Shown: in pieces, positions 18,323-29,018 of the stretch
Numbering within the stretch: the stretch's first letter is position 1
Layout: each line of letters begins with the position of its first letter
Source: Aliiroseovarius marinus
GTDB lineage: Bacteria > Pseudomonadota > Alphaproteobacteria > Rhodobacterales > Rhodobacteraceae
NCBI RefSeq assembly: GCF_004360145.1
Contig: NZ_ML178712.1
Coordinates: 538,179 to 602,178 of the forward strand
Reading direction: 5' to 3'
Length of the DNA: 64,000 nt
Made by a program: the position numbers and the translations under genes
Notes under the pieces: model-generated
Told to the model about the DNA's origin: nothing
The model's input: the letters and a program-made list of their open reading frames with translations, nothing else
Database searches by the model: none

Positions 18323-21004
18323 ATGCTTGGAAAAATCGCGCGTAAAGTCTTTGGCACACCGAATGATCGCAAGATCAAAGCCACGCGACCCATTGTCGAA
18401 AAGATCAACGCGCTTGAGGACGAATTCGCCGCCCTGACGGATGACGGCATCGTCGCCAAGACCGAAGAATTGAAGCAACGTGTGGCGGATGGCGAAAAGC
18501 TGGACGCGATCCTGCCCGAGGCCTTTGCCAACTGTCGCGAAGCCGCCAAACGTGCGCTGGGTCTGCGGGCCTTTGATACGCAGTTGATGGGCGGGATCTT
18601 CCTGCACCAAGGCAACATCGCCGAGATGAAGACCGGTGAAGGCAAAACCCTTGTGGCGACCTTCCCGGCCTATCTGAACGCGCTGTCCGGCAAGGGTGTG
18701 CACATCGTCACCGTGAACGACTATCTGGCCAAGCGTGACGCCGAATGGATGGGCAAGGTTTACGCCGCGCTGGGCATGACCACCGGAGTTGTCTACCCGC
18801 ATCAGGCCGATGACGAAAAGCGTCAGGCCTATGCCTGCGACGTCACCTATGCCACCAACAACGAGCTGGGCTTTGACTATCTTCGCGACAACATGAAGTC
18901 TGAGCTGAAGGATATGTCCCAGCGCGGCCATAATTTCGCGATTGTGGACGAGGTTGACTCGATCCTGATCGACGAAGCGCGGACGCCGCTGATCATCTCG
19001 GGCCCGTCCGAAGACCGCTCGGAACTGTATGTCACCGTGGACGCGCTGATCCCCGAGCTGACGGAAGAGCACTATACCATCGACGAGAAAGCCCGTGGCG
19101 CCACCTTCACCGAGGAAGGCAACGAGTTCCTCGAGGAACTTCTGCACGCCCGTGGTCTGCTGCCCGAGGGTCAGTCGCTGTATGATCCAGAAAGCACCAC
19201 CATCGTGCACCATGTGAACCAGGGCCTGCGCGCCCACAAGCTGTTCACCCGTGACAAGGACTATATCGTTCGTGATGGTGAAGTGGTGCTGATCGACGAG
19301 TTTACGGGCCGTATGATGGCCGGTCGTCGTCTGTCGGAAGGTCTGCACCAAGCGATTGAAGCCAAGGAAGGCTGCAAGACCCAGCCGGAAAACGTCACGC
19401 TGGCCTCGGTCACGTTCCAGAACTATTTCCGCCTCTATGGCACGCTGGGCGGTATGACAGGGACGGCTCTGACCGAAGCCGAGGAATTTGCGGAAATCTA
19501 TGGCCTTGGTGTGGTCGAAGTGCCGACCAACCGCCCGATTGCCCGTATCGATGAACATGACGCCGTCTATCGCACCGAGCGCGAGAAATTCGACGCTATC
19601 GTCAAGGAAATCCGCGAGGCAAACGAGAAAGGCCAGCCAGTTCTGGTCGGTACGACCTCGATCGAGAAATCGGAACAGCTGTCGCAGTTGCTGACCGATG
19701 CCAAAATTAAGCACGACGTTCTGAACGCCCGCCAGCACGAGCGCGAGGCGCAGATCGTGGCTGACGCCGGCAAGCTGGGCGCGGTCACCATCGCCACCAA
19801 CATGGCCGGTCGCGGCACCGATATTAAGCTGGGCGGCAATGTCGAGTTTAAGATCATGGAAGCGATCGAGGCGAACCCCGATGGCGATCACGAAGCCCTG
19901 CGCGCGCAGATCGAAGAAGCCCATGAGGCGGATGAACAAGCGGTGAAAGATGCAGGCGGCCTGTTCGTTCTGGCCACCGAACGTCACGAAAGCCGCCGGA
20001 TCGACAACCAGCTGCGCGGCCGTTCGGGCCGTCAGGGTGACCCGGGCCGCTCGGCTTTCTTCCTGTCGTTGGACGATGATCTGATGCGTATCTTCGGCTC
20101 CGAGCGTCTGGAAAAGGTTCTGTCGACCCTTGGCATGCAGGAAGGCGAAGCCATTGTGCACCCGTGGGTGAACAAGTCGCTGGAGCGCGCCCAAGCCAAG
20201 GTTGAAGGCCGCAACTTCGACATTCGTAAGCAGCTTCTGAAATTCGACGACGTGATGAACGATCAGCGTAAGGCGATCTTTGGTCAGCGTTTGGAGATCA
20301 TGGAAGCCGAGGATCTGTCCGAGATCGCAGGCGACATGCGCCATCAGGTGATCGACGATCTGGTCGATCAGTACATGCCGCCGAAATCCTATGCCGATCA
20401 GTGGGACACCCAAGGTCTGCAGGCTGCGGTGATCGAACATCTGGGCTTTGAAGAGCCGGTTGTTGATTGGGCCGCCGAGGAAGGTGTGGATGACGATTCG
20501 ATCCGCGAGCGTCTGTATGATGCCTCGGACGCATTCATGGCCAAGAAAGCCGCTGATTTCGGCCCCGAGACCATGCGCACGATCGAAAAGCAGCTGATCC
20601 TGCAGACAATCGATTCGAAATGGCGTGAGCACCTGCTGACGCTGGACCACCTGCGTTCGGTCGTTGGGTTCCGTGGCTATGCGCAGCGCGATCCGCTGAA
20701 CGAATACAAAAACGAAGCCTTCCAGCTGTTTGAAAGCCTTCTGGACGGTCTGCGCTCGGACGTGACCAAGAAGCTGTCTCAGATCCGCCCGATGACGGAA
20801 GAAGAGCAGCAGGCGATGATGCAGCAGATGATCCAACAGCAGCAGGCGGCGGCGCAAGCAGCTGCGGCCGCTGCGCCAAATGAAAACGCAGCCGAGGGCT
20901 TTGACGAAAACGATCCCACCACCTGGGGTAACCCGTCGCGCAACGACCCCTGCCCCTGTGGATCGGGCAAAAAGTTCAAGCACTGCCACGGCAGGCTGGT
21001 CTGA
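18323..21004 (+). CDS. secA: Preprotein translocase ATPase SecA
   Basis: Motor of Sec-dependent protein export. The 893-residue protein starts [19 protein letters not shown]; the frame extends five codons upstream but this is the typical start. Seen are Walker [10 protein letters not shown] (MKTGEGKT), Walker [24 protein letters not shown] and [12 protein letters not shown]. The C terminus has the glutamine-rich linker and the SEC-C zinc motif [14 protein letters not shown], which binds SecB and phospholipids. The gene is divergent from the parvulin gene. A 5-bp hairpin CTGGT-CAA-ACCAG lies at 18283-18295 in its leader; I do not see a SecM-like arrest peptide. Confidence 0.98.
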   Translation: MLGKIARKVFGTPNDRKIKATRPIVEKINALEDEFAALTDDGIVAKTEELKQRVADGEKLDAILPEAFANCREAAKRALGLRAFDTQLMGGIFLHQGNIAEMKTGEGKTLVATFPAYLNALSGKGVHIVTVNDYLAKRDAEWMGKVYAALGMTTGVVYPHQADDEKRQAYACDVTYATNNELGFDYLRDNMKSELKDMSQRGHNFAIVDEVDSILIDEARTPLIISGPSEDRSELYVTVDALIPELTEEHYTIDEKARGATFTEEGNEFLEELLHARGLLPEGQSLYDPESTTIVHHVNQGLRAHKLFTRDKDYIVRDGEVVLIDEFTGRMMAGRRLSEGLHQAIEAKEGCKTQPENVTLASVTFQNYFRLYGTLGGMTGTALTEAEEFAEIYGLGVVEVPTNRPIARIDEHDAVYRTEREKFDAIVKEIREANEKGQPVLVGTTSIEKSEQLSQLLTDAKIKHDVLNARQHEREAQIVADAGKLGAVTIATNMAGRGTDIKLGGNVEFKIMEAIEANPDGDHEALRAQIEEAHEADEQAVKDAGGLFVLATERHESRRIDNQLRGRSGRQGDPGRSAFFLSLDDDLMRIFGSERLEKVLSTLGMQEGEAIVHPWVNKSLERAQAKVEGRNFDIRKQLLKFDDVMNDQRKAIFGQRLEIMEAEDLSEIAGDMRHQVIDDLVDQYMPPKSYADQWDTQGLQAAVIEHLGFEEPVVDWAAEEGVDDDSIRERLYDASDAFMAKKAADFGPETMRTIEKQLILQTIDSKWREHLLTLDHLRSVVGFRGYAQRDPLNEYKNEAFQLFESLLDGLRSDVTKKLSQIRPMTEEEQQAMMQQMIQQQQAAAQAAAAAAPNENAAEGFDENDPTTWGNPSRNDPCPCGSGKKFKHCHGRLV

Positions 21005-21008
21005 TACC

Positions 21009-21031
21009 GCCGCGCCGCCCAGCGGCGCGGC
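21009..21031. terminator. Strong hairpin after secA
   Basis: GCCGCGCCGC (21009-21018), loop CCA, then GCGGCGCGGC (21022-21031) is a perfect 10-bp inverted repeat five bases after the secA stop. It has no T run, so it may protect the mRNA end or slow polymerase rather than act as a classic intrinsic terminator. Confidence 0.5.
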
Positions 21032-21115
21032 AACACCCTGATAACAACAATTTCTTGCAGGACCGCCGATAGCTGACCTATCGTTAAGCGGTATTTGACA
21101 GGATTTTGTTGATTT

Positions 21116-23098
21116 ATGATTTATCGGCCAGAGATTGATGGCTTGCGTGCGGTTGCCGTTTTACCGGTCATTTTGTTCCATGCGGGCATTGGCCTGTTTG
21201 AAGGTGGCTTTGTCGGCGTCGACGTCTTTTTCGTCATCAGCGGCTACCTGATCACCTCGATCCTGATCGAAGACATCGTGCGCGGGCGTTTCAGCCTTCT
21301 GAGGTTCTATGAACGCCGCGCCCGGCGTATCCTGCCCGCGCTGTTCTTCGTGGTGGCCTGCACGATCCCCTTCGCAATCCTGTGGATGCTGCCCACGCAG
21401 CTGCGCGACTATGCCCAAAGCCTTATGGCGGTCAGTCTGTTTTCGTCGAACTTCCTGTTCTGGATGGAAAGCGGGTATTTCGAGGCCGGCGCCGACCTGA
21501 AACCGCTGCTTCATACATGGAGCTTGGCCATTGAAGAGCAGTTCTATGTGATCTTCCCCGTCTTGCTGTTCGCGCTGTGGAAACTTGGCAGGCGGGCGGT
21601 GATCTGGATCCTTGCCATGATCGCAGTGGTCAGCCTTGGCCTTGCGGAATGGGGCTGGCGCGACCATCCCGCCGCCAATTTCTTCCTCGCCCCCGGCCGC
21701 GTGTGGGAGCTGTTGGCCGGTTCCTTCTGCGCCTTCGCCCTGCACCGGCGCACCCTGCCCGGCAATGACGTTGCCGCCGCGTTGGGCCTTCTGGCGATTG
21801 GGGTGGCGGTCTTTCTGTTTGACGACACGACCCCGTTCCCCAGCCTCTATACATTGCTACCCGTCATCGGCGTGCTTCTGATCATCCTGTTCGGACAGCA
21901 AGGCACGCGGGTCGCCGCCCTTCTATCGATGAAACCCATCGTGGGGATCGGGCTGATCAGCTACAGCGCTTATCTGTGGCACCAACCCATGTTCGCCTTC
22001 GCCCGTATCCGAAGCCTAACCGAGCCCAGCCTTGCCCTGATGCTGGGGCTCGCCGTGCTGTCGCTGATTTTGGCTGCCTTCAGTTGGCGTTTCGTGGAAC
22101 AGCCCTTCCGTGCGGGGCCGAAAACGCGGCTGAAAACGCAGTCCGGCGTCTTTGCGATCAGCATCGCCGGGCTTGTTTTGATCGCTGGGATCGGCGCGTG
22201 GGGGCATATAAATAAGGGGCTGCCTGATCGGTTCCCGGCCCATGCGCGCGCGGTTTTGACCATGAATACCGACCAGATCGCACGCACCTGCCATTTTGAT
22301 GAAAGGCTGCCATGGGTTGTGCCCAAACCGGCCTGCTTTCACACTGTTCCGAACGCCACCGACACGGTGCTGTTGCTGGGGGACAGTCATGTCGCCGCGA
22401 TCTCGAACCCGGTGGTCGCGGCCCTGAACGCAAGCGGACGCAACGTGTATGTCGGCTCGTATGGCGGCTGCATTCCGCTGCCTGAAATGGAGCGCGTGCA
22501 CAAATCCACCGCGCATAAATGCGCCGAGTTCGTTGGCGCCATCCTGACCTATGCCGAAGAGATCGGCATCGACACGCTGGTTCTGGTCGCCCGGTTCCCC
22601 GCCTATCTGCACGGAACGCGTTTCAGCAATGGCGAGGGCGGGGTTGAGCACGGCATCCGCATGGATGTCCGCGATTTGACGGGCGCATCGCATGAGGGGC
22701 AACTTGATCTTCTGCGCTCCAAGCTGGAAGATTTGGCCGCGCGCTTCAATCTGGTGTTGGTCGAACCGATCCCCGAAGCCGGGTGGAGCGTGCCCGAGCT
22801 GATCGCGAAGCGCATGTATTTCGAGGGCAGCGATGATCAGTCGCTGTCGACGCCTTATGCGGCCTATGCCGCGCGGACGAATGCTCTGCTGTCCATGTTT
22901 TCAGCACTTGATGCCGGGTCAGAAAACATCACGATTGCGCCCGTGCATACGCGGTTCTGCAATTTCTTGACGTCAAGATGTACGAACGCCGATGGCAAAA
23001 ATATCCTTTATCTGGATGACGATCACCTTAGCCCGGCGGGCGCGGCATTGATCGCGCCGGATATCGTGGACGCGGTTGCGTCTCTTCCCTCTCACTAG
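21116..23098 (+). CDS. Membrane O-acyltransferase (OafA/YrhL type) with a C-terminal SGNH domain
   Basis: A 660-residue integral membrane protein that O-acylates a surface glycan or lipid. The acyltransferase-3 domain (about 1-340) starts MIYRPEIDGLRAVAVLPVIL with family motifs PEIDGLRA and FEGGFVGVDVFFVISGYLIT. About ten hydrophobic helices follow. The C-terminal part (about 390-655) has LLLGDSHVAA as the SGNH nucleophile block and LDDDHLSPAGA as the catalytic Asp-His block. This two-domain type adds acetyl groups to O-antigen, capsule or peptidoglycan-linked sugars in other bacteria. The substrate here is unknown. It stands alone downstream of secA. Confidence 0.92.
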   Translation: MIYRPEIDGLRAVAVLPVILFHAGIGLFEGGFVGVDVFFVISGYLITSILIEDIVRGRFSLLRFYERRARRILPALFFVVACTIPFAILWMLPTQLRDYAQSLMAVSLFSSNFLFWMESGYFEAGADLKPLLHTWSLAIEEQFYVIFPVLLFALWKLGRRAVIWILAMIAVVSLGLAEWGWRDHPAANFFLAPGRVWELLAGSFCAFALHRRTLPGNDVAAALGLLAIGVAVFLFDDTTPFPSLYTLLPVIGVLLIILFGQQGTRVAALLSMKPIVGIGLISYSAYLWHQPMFAFARIRSLTEPSLALMLGLAVLSLILAAFSWRFVEQPFRAGPKTRLKTQSGVFAISIAGLVLIAGIGAWGHINKGLPDRFPAHARAVLTMNTDQIARTCHFDERLPWVVPKPACFHTVPNATDTVLLLGDSHVAAISNPVVAALNASGRNVYVGSYGGCIPLPEMERVHKSTAHKCAEFVGAILTYAEEIGIDTLVLVARFPAYLHGTRFSNGEGGVEHGIRMDVRDLTGASHEGQLDLLRSKLEDLAARFNLVLVEPIPEAGWSVPELIAKRMYFEGSDDQSLSTPYAAYAARTNALLSMFSALDAGSENITIAPVHTRFCNFLTSRCTNADGKNILYLDDDHLSPAGAALIAPDIVDAVASLPSH

Positions 23099-23198
23099 CG
23101 CGCGGCGCGTTGTCAGATCGGCCACGCCGGGTCTTGGAAAATCGAAGATCACAAACAGAGGCACTGGTGCTGGGCGCGGAAATATCTATGGTCCCCGT

Positions 23199-24776
23199 GT
23201 GACTCGAATTCTACCTGATATCCTTGTGCGCCTTCTGGGTGCAATCTGCGCGGTTACGCTGATCAGCAGTTTTGCGGCCCGCGCGCAGGACGTCACCCTG
23301 ACCTCGCGCGATGGATCAATCGAGCTGACCGGCTATCTTCTGACCTTCGATGGCGAGTTCTATCGCGTCGATACCGAGTTCGGCATCCTGACCGTCGACA
23401 GCTCGGGCGTTAGCTGCGAGGGGCCGGGCTGTCCCAGCCTTGGGCCGTTTGTGGCCGAACTGACGATTTCGGGGGCCCACAACATGGGTGCCGTCCTGTT
23501 CCCCGCACTGGTCGAGGGCTTCGCCCTTCGCAACGGTTACGCCCTGAAACGTGAAGAGATACAGGGGGTAGGCACGCTTTATACGCTTCTGGAGGGCGGC
23601 AGCGGGCAAGAGGTTGCGCGCTTTACCATCAAGCTGACCACCAGCTCGGAAGGCTTTGCCGATCTGCTGAGCCAGCAGGCCGATATGGTTCTGTCGATGC
23701 GACAAGCGACGACCCGCGAACGGACGCTTGCGCGGGATGCGGGCCTTGGCGATCTGCGGATGGCGCGGCAAAGCCGGGTGGCGGCTCTGGATGCGTTGGT
23801 GCCCATCGTTGCGCCGGGTAATCCGGTGACGCGGATCTCGATCTCGCAACTGGCAGCGATCTATGCGGGCAAGATCACCAACTGGTCCCAGCTGGGGGGC
23901 GAGGACGCGCCAATCACGCCCTATATGATGGATGTGGAAGAAGGCTTCGGCCCCGTTTTCATGCAAGATGTCATCGCAGCGCAGGGCGTCACCCTGTCTG
24001 ACCGCGTGGTGATCCATCCGACCAGCCGCACCCTTGCCGACGCGATTGCGCGTGATCCGTATGGCATTGCGATGACGACTTATACCCAGCGCGGCAGCGG
24101 TGAAGTGGTCGAGTTGTCAGGCCGTTGCGGCTTCTCGGTCCATGCCTCGCGCGCGTCGATCAAGTCCGAAGATTATCCTCTGACCATGCCGATGTTCCTG
24201 TATCTGCCGGAACGCCGACTGCCCCAGATCGGGCGCGAGTTCCTGTCCTATCTGCGGACTGACAGTGCGCAGTTCGTGACCCGCCGCGCGGGTTTTGTGG
24301 ACCAGGCGCTGACCCGCCAACCGCTGCGTGCGCAGGGGGATCGGATGGCCAATGCGATCACCGCAGGCGGGGAAGAGGTCGCCTTGGACGAACTTCAGCG
24401 CATGATCACCACCCTGACCGGGTCCGAGCGTCTGTCGATCAGCTTCCGTTTTGAAGGCGGTTCCACCCTTTTGGATGCGCCCTCGCGGTCGAACGTGGCC
24501 TTGCTGGCCGAGGCTTTGGAGAGCGGGCATTTTGACGGTAAGCGCTTGTCTTTCATTGGATTTTCAGACGGGCAAGGCGCTGCAGAGCAGAACCGAAAAT
24601 TGTCCGAACGCCGCGCGCGTGCCGTGCGGGATCAGGTCTTGGCGCAGCTTGAGGCCTTCGATCTGTCCCGTGTCGAGATGCAGATCGACGCCTTTGGCGA
24701 GGCGATGCCGATGGCCTGTGACGACAGTGCTTGGGGGCGGAGTGTGAACCGCCGGGTCGAGATCTGGGTAGATTGA
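23199..24776 (+). CDS. Phosphate-binding-protein-like/OmpA fusion lipoprotein or periplasmic protein
   Basis: A 525-residue protein. After a signal peptide ending FAARAQ comes a PstS-like type II periplasmic binding domain (about residues 90-360, with HNMGAVLFPALVEGFALRNG, QLAAIYAGKITNWSQLGG and DPYGIAMTTY). A C-terminal OmpA-like peptidoglycan-binding domain follows (about 410-525: SISFRFEGGSTLLDAPSRSN, FIGFSDGQGAAEQN, LSERRARAVRD). The GTG at 23199 gives a clean signal peptide; the frame is open back into the acyltransferase gene. The mix suggests a wall-anchored ligand sensor or binder rather than a transport subunit, since no permease genes are near. Confidence 0.87.
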   Translation: MTRILPDILVRLLGAICAVTLISSFAARAQDVTLTSRDGSIELTGYLLTFDGEFYRVDTEFGILTVDSSGVSCEGPGCPSLGPFVAELTISGAHNMGAVLFPALVEGFALRNGYALKREEIQGVGTLYTLLEGGSGQEVARFTIKLTTSSEGFADLLSQQADMVLSMRQATTRERTLARDAGLGDLRMARQSRVAALDALVPIVAPGNPVTRISISQLAAIYAGKITNWSQLGGEDAPITPYMMDVEEGFGPVFMQDVIAAQGVTLSDRVVIHPTSRTLADAIARDPYGIAMTTYTQRGSGEVVELSGRCGFSVHASRASIKSEDYPLTMPMFLYLPERRLPQIGREFLSYLRTDSAQFVTRRAGFVDQALTRQPLRAQGDRMANAITAGGEEVALDELQRMITTLTGSERLSISFRFEGGSTLLDAPSRSNVALLAEALESGHFDGKRLSFIGFSDGQGAAEQNRKLSERRARAVRDQVLAQLEAFDLSRVEMQIDAFGEAMPMACDDSAWGRSVNRRVEIWVD

Positions 24777-24779
24777 CGC

Positions 24780-25553
24780 CTAAAGGTATCCTTCAGACCG
24801 AAAGCTTAACTCGGTCGATTTTCCGATGATCAAGTGATCATGCAGTGCAATGCCAAGCGCCTTCGCGGCGTCATTCACCTGCGCTGTCATCTGGATATCG
24901 CTTTCCGATGGCGTCGGATCCCCGGACGGGTGGTTGTGCACCAAGATCAGCGCCGAGGCGTTCAATTCCAGCGCCCGTTTCACCACCTCGCGCGGGTAGA
25001 CGGGCACATGATCTACAGTGCCTTTCGCCTGTTCTTCATCCGCGATCAGCACGTTTTTGCGGTCCAGAAACAGCACGCGGAATTGTTCGGTATCGCGGTG
25101 CGCCATGGTGGTGTGGCAATAATCCAGCACCGCGTCCCAGCTGGAAATCACATGCCGCTGCATCACCTTGGACCGCGCCATACGATGGGCCGCGGCTTCT
25201 ATGATTTTCAGGTCAGTGATGACCGAGTCGCCAATGCCCGACACGGTGCGTAACCGGTCAGTCGGTGCCGTAACCACGCGGTTGAAGTCGCCGAACGTGT
25301 CCAGCAGTTCCCGCGCGATGGGTTTCACGTCGCGGCGGGGGATCGAGCGGAACAAGAGAAGCTCTAGCAACTCATAATCCGGCATGGCCTGCGCCCCGCC
25401 TTCGTTAAACCGCGCGCGCAACCGTTGGCGGTGGTCCTTGATATAGGACGGCAGCTTGCCAGCGGTCATCGCGATCGGCGTCGCAGGTGCCTCGTCCGTG
25501 TCGAACAGGCTTTGCGGCATCTCGGCGAAGTGGAAGTCACGCTGGTCGGTCAT
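24780..25553 (-). CDS. radC: RadC family JAB-domain protein
   Basis: A 257-residue protein with an N-terminal UPF0758/helix-hairpin-helix region ([31 protein letters not shown]) and a C-terminal JAMM metalloprotease-like domain: E in the preceding strand, then [18 protein letters not shown] as the metal-binding motif. Despite the name, a role in recombinational repair is disputed for the family. The ATG at 25553 is preferred to an in-frame TTG six codons upstream. It converges on the OmpA-fusion gene with a 3-base gap. Confidence 0.94.
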   Translation of the reverse strand: MTDQRDFHFAEMPQSLFDTDEAPATPIAMTAGKLPSYIKDHRQRLRARFNEGGAQAMPDYELLELLLFRSIPRRDVKPIARELLDTFGDFNRVVTAPTDRLRTVSGIGDSVITDLKIIEAAAHRMARSKVMQRHVISSWDAVLDYCHTTMAHRDTEQFRVLFLDRKNVLIADEEQAKGTVDHVPVYPREVVKRALELNASALILVHNHPSGDPTPSESDIQMTAQVNDAAKALGIALHDHLIIGKSTELSFRSEGYL

Positions 25554-25606
25554 GTGGACAGCCTGTCCCAAGATTGGTGAATGGCAGGTTAACGTGCACG
25601 AGAAAC

Positions 25607-25640
25607 AAAAACGCCCCGGCGTTTGTGCAACACCGGGGCG
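25607..25640 (-). terminator. Intrinsic terminator of the dnaKJ operon
   Basis: Read on the minus strand, CGCCCCGG and CCGGGGCG (25612-25619 with 25633-25640) form a perfect 8-bp stem with a 13-base loop, followed by a run of five T. It lies 21 bases after the dnaJ stop and before radC on the same strand, so it ends the chaperone transcript. Confidence 0.85.
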
Positions 25641-25661
25641 CTTGGATTTCTGACAGAGCGA

Positions 25662-26801
25662 TCAGCCCTTCATGCTGTCCCAGAAGCTTCTGACCTTCGT
25701 GAAGAAGTTCGAGCTTTCCGGGTTGTTCTCTTCCGACAGTTTCTCGAACTCGCGCAGCAGCTCTTTTTGCTGCGAGGTCAGGTTGACCGGCGTTTCCACC
25801 GCAAGCTCGATATACATGTCGCCATTCGGCCCACCGCGCAGACCGGGCATGCCTTTGGAGCGCAGACGCATCTGCCGGCCTGATTGGCTGCCGGCCGGGA
25901 TTTTCACGCGCGAGCGGCCACCGTCGATGGTCGGAACCTCGATATCGCCGCCAAGTGCGGCAGCGGTCATCGAGACCGGGACGCGGCAATGCAGATGCGT
26001 GCCTTCGCGGTCGAAAATGGCGTGATCGGACACTTCGATGAAGATGTACAGATCGCCCGAGGGCCCACCGCGCATGCCGGCTTCGCCTTCGCCAGCCAGA
26101 CGAATGCGGGTGCCGGTTTCAACACCAGCAGGGATGTTCACCGACAGCGAGCGTTCCTTTTCCTTGCGCCCTGCCCCGTGGCAGGATTTGCAAGGGTTCT
26201 GGATCATCTGGCCGGTGCCCTGACAGGTCGGACAGGCGCGCTCGACCGTAAAGAAACCTTGCTGCGCACGGACCTTGCCCATGCCCTGACAGGTCGGACA
26301 CATGGTGGGCTCCGCGCCGGATTCAGACCCGGTGCCGCTGCACTCATCACAGGCGACCGAGGTCGGCACGTTGATGGTCTTCTGGATGCCCGAGAACGCT
26401 TCTTCCAGCGTCACGCGCAGGTTATAGCGCAGGTCCGATCCGCGTTGCGCACGCGCACGGCCCCCGCCACGACCGCCCATGAAGTCGCCAAACAGGTCGT
26501 CGAACACGGCCGAGAACGCGCTGGCGAAATCACCTTGGCCATGATGGCCGCCGCCGGGACGTCCGCCCATACCGCCTTCGAAAGCAGCATGACCAAAGCG
26601 GTCATAGGCGGCTTTCTTTTCGGCATCCTTCAGAACGTCGTAGGCTTCGTTCACTTCTTTGAACTGAGACTCGGCGTCGGGATTGTCGGAATTCCGGTCT
26701 GGGTGAAGCTCTTTGGCTTTCTTGCGATAGGCTTTCTTCAGCTCGTCCGCCGAAGCACCTTTCGAAGCGCCAAGAACCTCATAGTAGTCACGTTTTGCCA
26801 T
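25662..26801 (-). CDS. dnaJ: Chaperone protein DnaJ (Hsp40)
   Basis: Co-chaperone that delivers unfolded substrates to DnaK and stimulates its ATPase. The 379-residue protein starts [20 protein letters not shown]; an earlier frame start is not needed. The J domain carries HPD in [11 protein letters not shown], followed by a Gly/Phe-rich linker. The four zinc-finger repeats are [24 protein letters not shown] and CKSCHGAG. It follows dnaK after a 64-base gap and is terminated by the hairpin at 25607-25640. Confidence 0.98.
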   Translation of the reverse strand: MAKRDYYEVLGASKGASADELKKAYRKKAKELHPDRNSDNPDAESQFKEVNEAYDVLKDAEKKAAYDRFGHAAFEGGMGGRPGGGHHGQGDFASAFSAVFDDLFGDFMGGRGGGRARAQRGSDLRYNLRVTLEEAFSGIQKTINVPTSVACDECSGTGSESGAEPTMCPTCQGMGKVRAQQGFFTVERACPTCQGTGQMIQNPCKSCHGAGRKEKERSLSVNIPAGVETGTRIRLAGEGEAGMRGGPSGDLYIFIEVSDHAIFDREGTHLHCRVPVSMTAAALGGDIEVPTIDGGRSRVKIPAGSQSGRQMRLRSKGMPGLRGGPNGDMYIELAVETPVNLTSQQKELLREFEKLSEENNPESSNFFTKVRSFWDSMKG

Positions 26802-26865
26802 GGGGTCGTCTCCACTTGGGAGGGAGGCAGGGCAGCGTGGCCGCCCCGCCATTCACCTAAGCGAC

Positions 26866-28782
26866 TTAGCGTTTGCTGTCGTCAAGGTCTTCGAAATCGG
26901 CATCGACGATGTCATCGTCCACGGCCGAGGGGCCGTCTGCTTCTTCCGAAGGTTCGCCAGCAGCTTCTTCCTGCTGCGACTTGTAGATCGCTTCGCCCAG
27001 TTTCATGGCCGCTTCGGTCACGTTCTGAACGCCGCCTTTGATCTTGTCAGCCGACGCATCGTCTTTGGCCAGATCGTCCTTCAGAGCAGCGATTGCCAGC
27101 TCGATGGCTTCGATCGTGGTCGGGTCGACCTTGTCAGCATGCTCTTCCATCGACTTCTCGGTCGAGTGGATCAGGCTTTCGGCCTGGTTGCGGGCTTCGA
27201 CAAGCTCTTTACGCTCTTTATCGGCCTCGGCGTTGGCTTCAGCGTCTTTCACCATTGCTTCGATGTCGTCATCCGACAGACCGCCCGAAGCTTGGATGGT
27301 GATTTTCTGCTCTTTGCCGGTGCCTTTGTCTTTGGCGCCCACTTCAACGATGCCGTTGGCGTCGATGTCGAAGGTCACCTCGATCTGAGGCATGCCGCGC
27401 GGTGCGGGCGGGATGTCTTCCAGGTTGAACTGGCCCAGGATCTTGTTGTCCGCAGCCATTTCACGTTCACCTTGGAACACGCGCAGGGTTACGGCGTTCT
27501 GGTTGTCTTCCGCGGTCGAGAAGATCTGCGACTTCTTGGTCGGGATCGTCGTGTTGCGGTCGATCAGGCGGGTGAACACGCCACCCAGCGTCTCGATGCC
27601 CAGCGACAGCGGGGTCACGTCCAGAAGAACAACGTCTTTCACGTCGCCCTGCAGAACACCGGCCTGAATGGCAGCACCCATAGCAACCACTTCGTCCGGG
27701 TTCACACCTTTGTGCGGCTCTTTACCGAAGAACTTGGTCACCTCTTCGATCACTTTCGGCATGCGGGTCATACCGCCAACCAGAACCACTTCGTCGATGT
27801 CGCCGGTCGACAGGCCAGCGTCTTTCAGAGCAGCCTGACACGGCTTGATCGAACGCTTGATCAGGTCCGACACAAGGCTTTCCAGCTTGGCGCGGGTCAG
27901 CTTCATGACCATGTGCAGCGGTGCACCATCAGCGCCCATCGAGATGAACGGCTGGTTGATTTCGGTCTGCGAGGCACTCGACAGCTCGATCTTGGCTTTC
28001 TCAGCGGCTTCTTTCAGGCGCTGCAGAGCCATCTTGTCTTTCGACAGATCGACTTGGTTTTCCTTTTTGAACTCATCGACCAGATACTGAACGATGCGCA
28101 TGTCGAAGTCTTCACCACCAAGGAACGTGTCGCCGTTGGTCGATTTTACTTCGAACAGGCCGTCGTCGATTTCCAGAATGGTCACGTCGAAGGTACCACC
28201 ACCAAGGTCATATACGGCGATGGTCTGCGTGTCTTCTTTGTCCAGACCATAGGCCAGCGCAGCCGCGGTCGGCTCGTTGATGATGCGCAGCACTTCCAGA
28301 CCAGCGATCTTGCCGGCGTCTTTGGTGGCCTGACGCTGAGCGTCGTTGAAGTAAGCGGGCACGGTGATCACGGCCTGAGTGACGTCTTCACCCAGATAGC
28401 TTTCTGCCGTTTCTTTCATCTTGCCCAGAATGAAGGCCGAGATCTGCGAGGGCGAATACTTCTCGCCAGCAGCTTCAACCCATGCGTCGCCATTGCCGCC
28501 ATCCACGATCGAATAGGGCACCAGCTTTTTGTCTTTTTCGACAGCCGGGTCCGACATGTTGCGGCCGATCAGGCGCTTCACGGCGAAGACGGTGTTGTCG
28601 GGGTTGGTAACAGCCTGACGTTTGGCAGGCTGACCTACAAGGCGCTCGTCGTCCTTGAAGGCTACGATCGAAGGCGTGGTACGTGCACCTTCTGCGTTTT
28701 CGATGACTCGCGGCTGCGAGCCGTCCATGATGGCAACACACGAGTTGGTGGTGCCGAGGTCGATACCGATGACTTTGGCCAT
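26866..28782 (-). CDS. dnaK: Chaperone protein DnaK (Hsp70)
   Basis: The main Hsp70 chaperone, 638 residues. The ATPase domain begins [20 protein letters not shown] and contains [16 protein letters not shown] and [15 protein letters not shown]. The substrate-binding domain has [14 protein letters not shown], and the C terminus ends in an acidic [14 protein letters not shown] tail typical of proteobacterial DnaK. It is the first gene of dnaK-dnaJ. A promoter with CTTG-type -35 lies about 115 bases upstream. A 662-codon open frame on the other strand is a codon-bias shadow. Confidence 0.98.
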   Translation of the reverse strand: MAKVIGIDLGTTNSCVAIMDGSQPRVIENAEGARTTPSIVAFKDDERLVGQPAKRQAVTNPDNTVFAVKRLIGRNMSDPAVEKDKKLVPYSIVDGGNGDAWVEAAGEKYSPSQISAFILGKMKETAESYLGEDVTQAVITVPAYFNDAQRQATKDAGKIAGLEVLRIINEPTAAALAYGLDKEDTQTIAVYDLGGGTFDVTILEIDDGLFEVKSTNGDTFLGGEDFDMRIVQYLVDEFKKENQVDLSKDKMALQRLKEAAEKAKIELSSASQTEINQPFISMGADGAPLHMVMKLTRAKLESLVSDLIKRSIKPCQAALKDAGLSTGDIDEVVLVGGMTRMPKVIEEVTKFFGKEPHKGVNPDEVVAMGAAIQAGVLQGDVKDVVLLDVTPLSLGIETLGGVFTRLIDRNTTIPTKKSQIFSTAEDNQNAVTLRVFQGEREMAADNKILGQFNLEDIPPAPRGMPQIEVTFDIDANGIVEVGAKDKGTGKEQKITIQASGGLSDDDIEAMVKDAEANAEADKERKELVEARNQAESLIHSTEKSMEEHADKVDPTTIEAIELAIAALKDDLAKDDASADKIKGGVQNVTEAAMKLGEAIYKSQQEEAAGEPSEEADGPSAVDDDIVDADFEDLDDSKR

Positions 28783-28894
28783 TCGTAATATCCTCTCTTT
28801 AGGCGATGTTGTCAGGACCGACCTTGCAAAGCATCGGCCCCGGATCCCAGATTTTTACCGGGTCAGGAGTGATCCATCTCCGGCGTCTCGGCGT

Positions 28895-28923
28895 ATATAA
28901 GTAGGCAAAATCGGGCCTGCAAG
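28895..28923 (-). promoter_or_regulatory. Candidate dnaK promoter
   Basis: On the minus strand, CTTGCA (28918-28923) and TTATAT (28895-28900) are separated by 17 bases. The CTTG core fits both the alphaproteobacterial RpoH and vegetative classes. It would give a 5' leader of about 105 bases before the dnaK ATG. No CIRCE element is visible in this leader. Confidence 0.5.
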
Positions 28924-29018
28924 CGGTCCGGTGCCCCTGTTGGCGCAAAAATTCCGAGTCAATTTGAGGATTTGCGTGGTTTTGGCGTGTCAAAGCCCTG
29001 GAAAGCGCGTGATTGCGA

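Noticed and set aside
18287-20989. A 900-codon open frame opposite secA
   Set aside because: It is a shadow of the secA codon pattern; secA shows full-length family motifs and the antisense frame shows none.
26800-28788. A 662-codon open frame opposite dnaK
   Set aside because: Same cause: high third-position GC in dnaK removes antisense stop codons.
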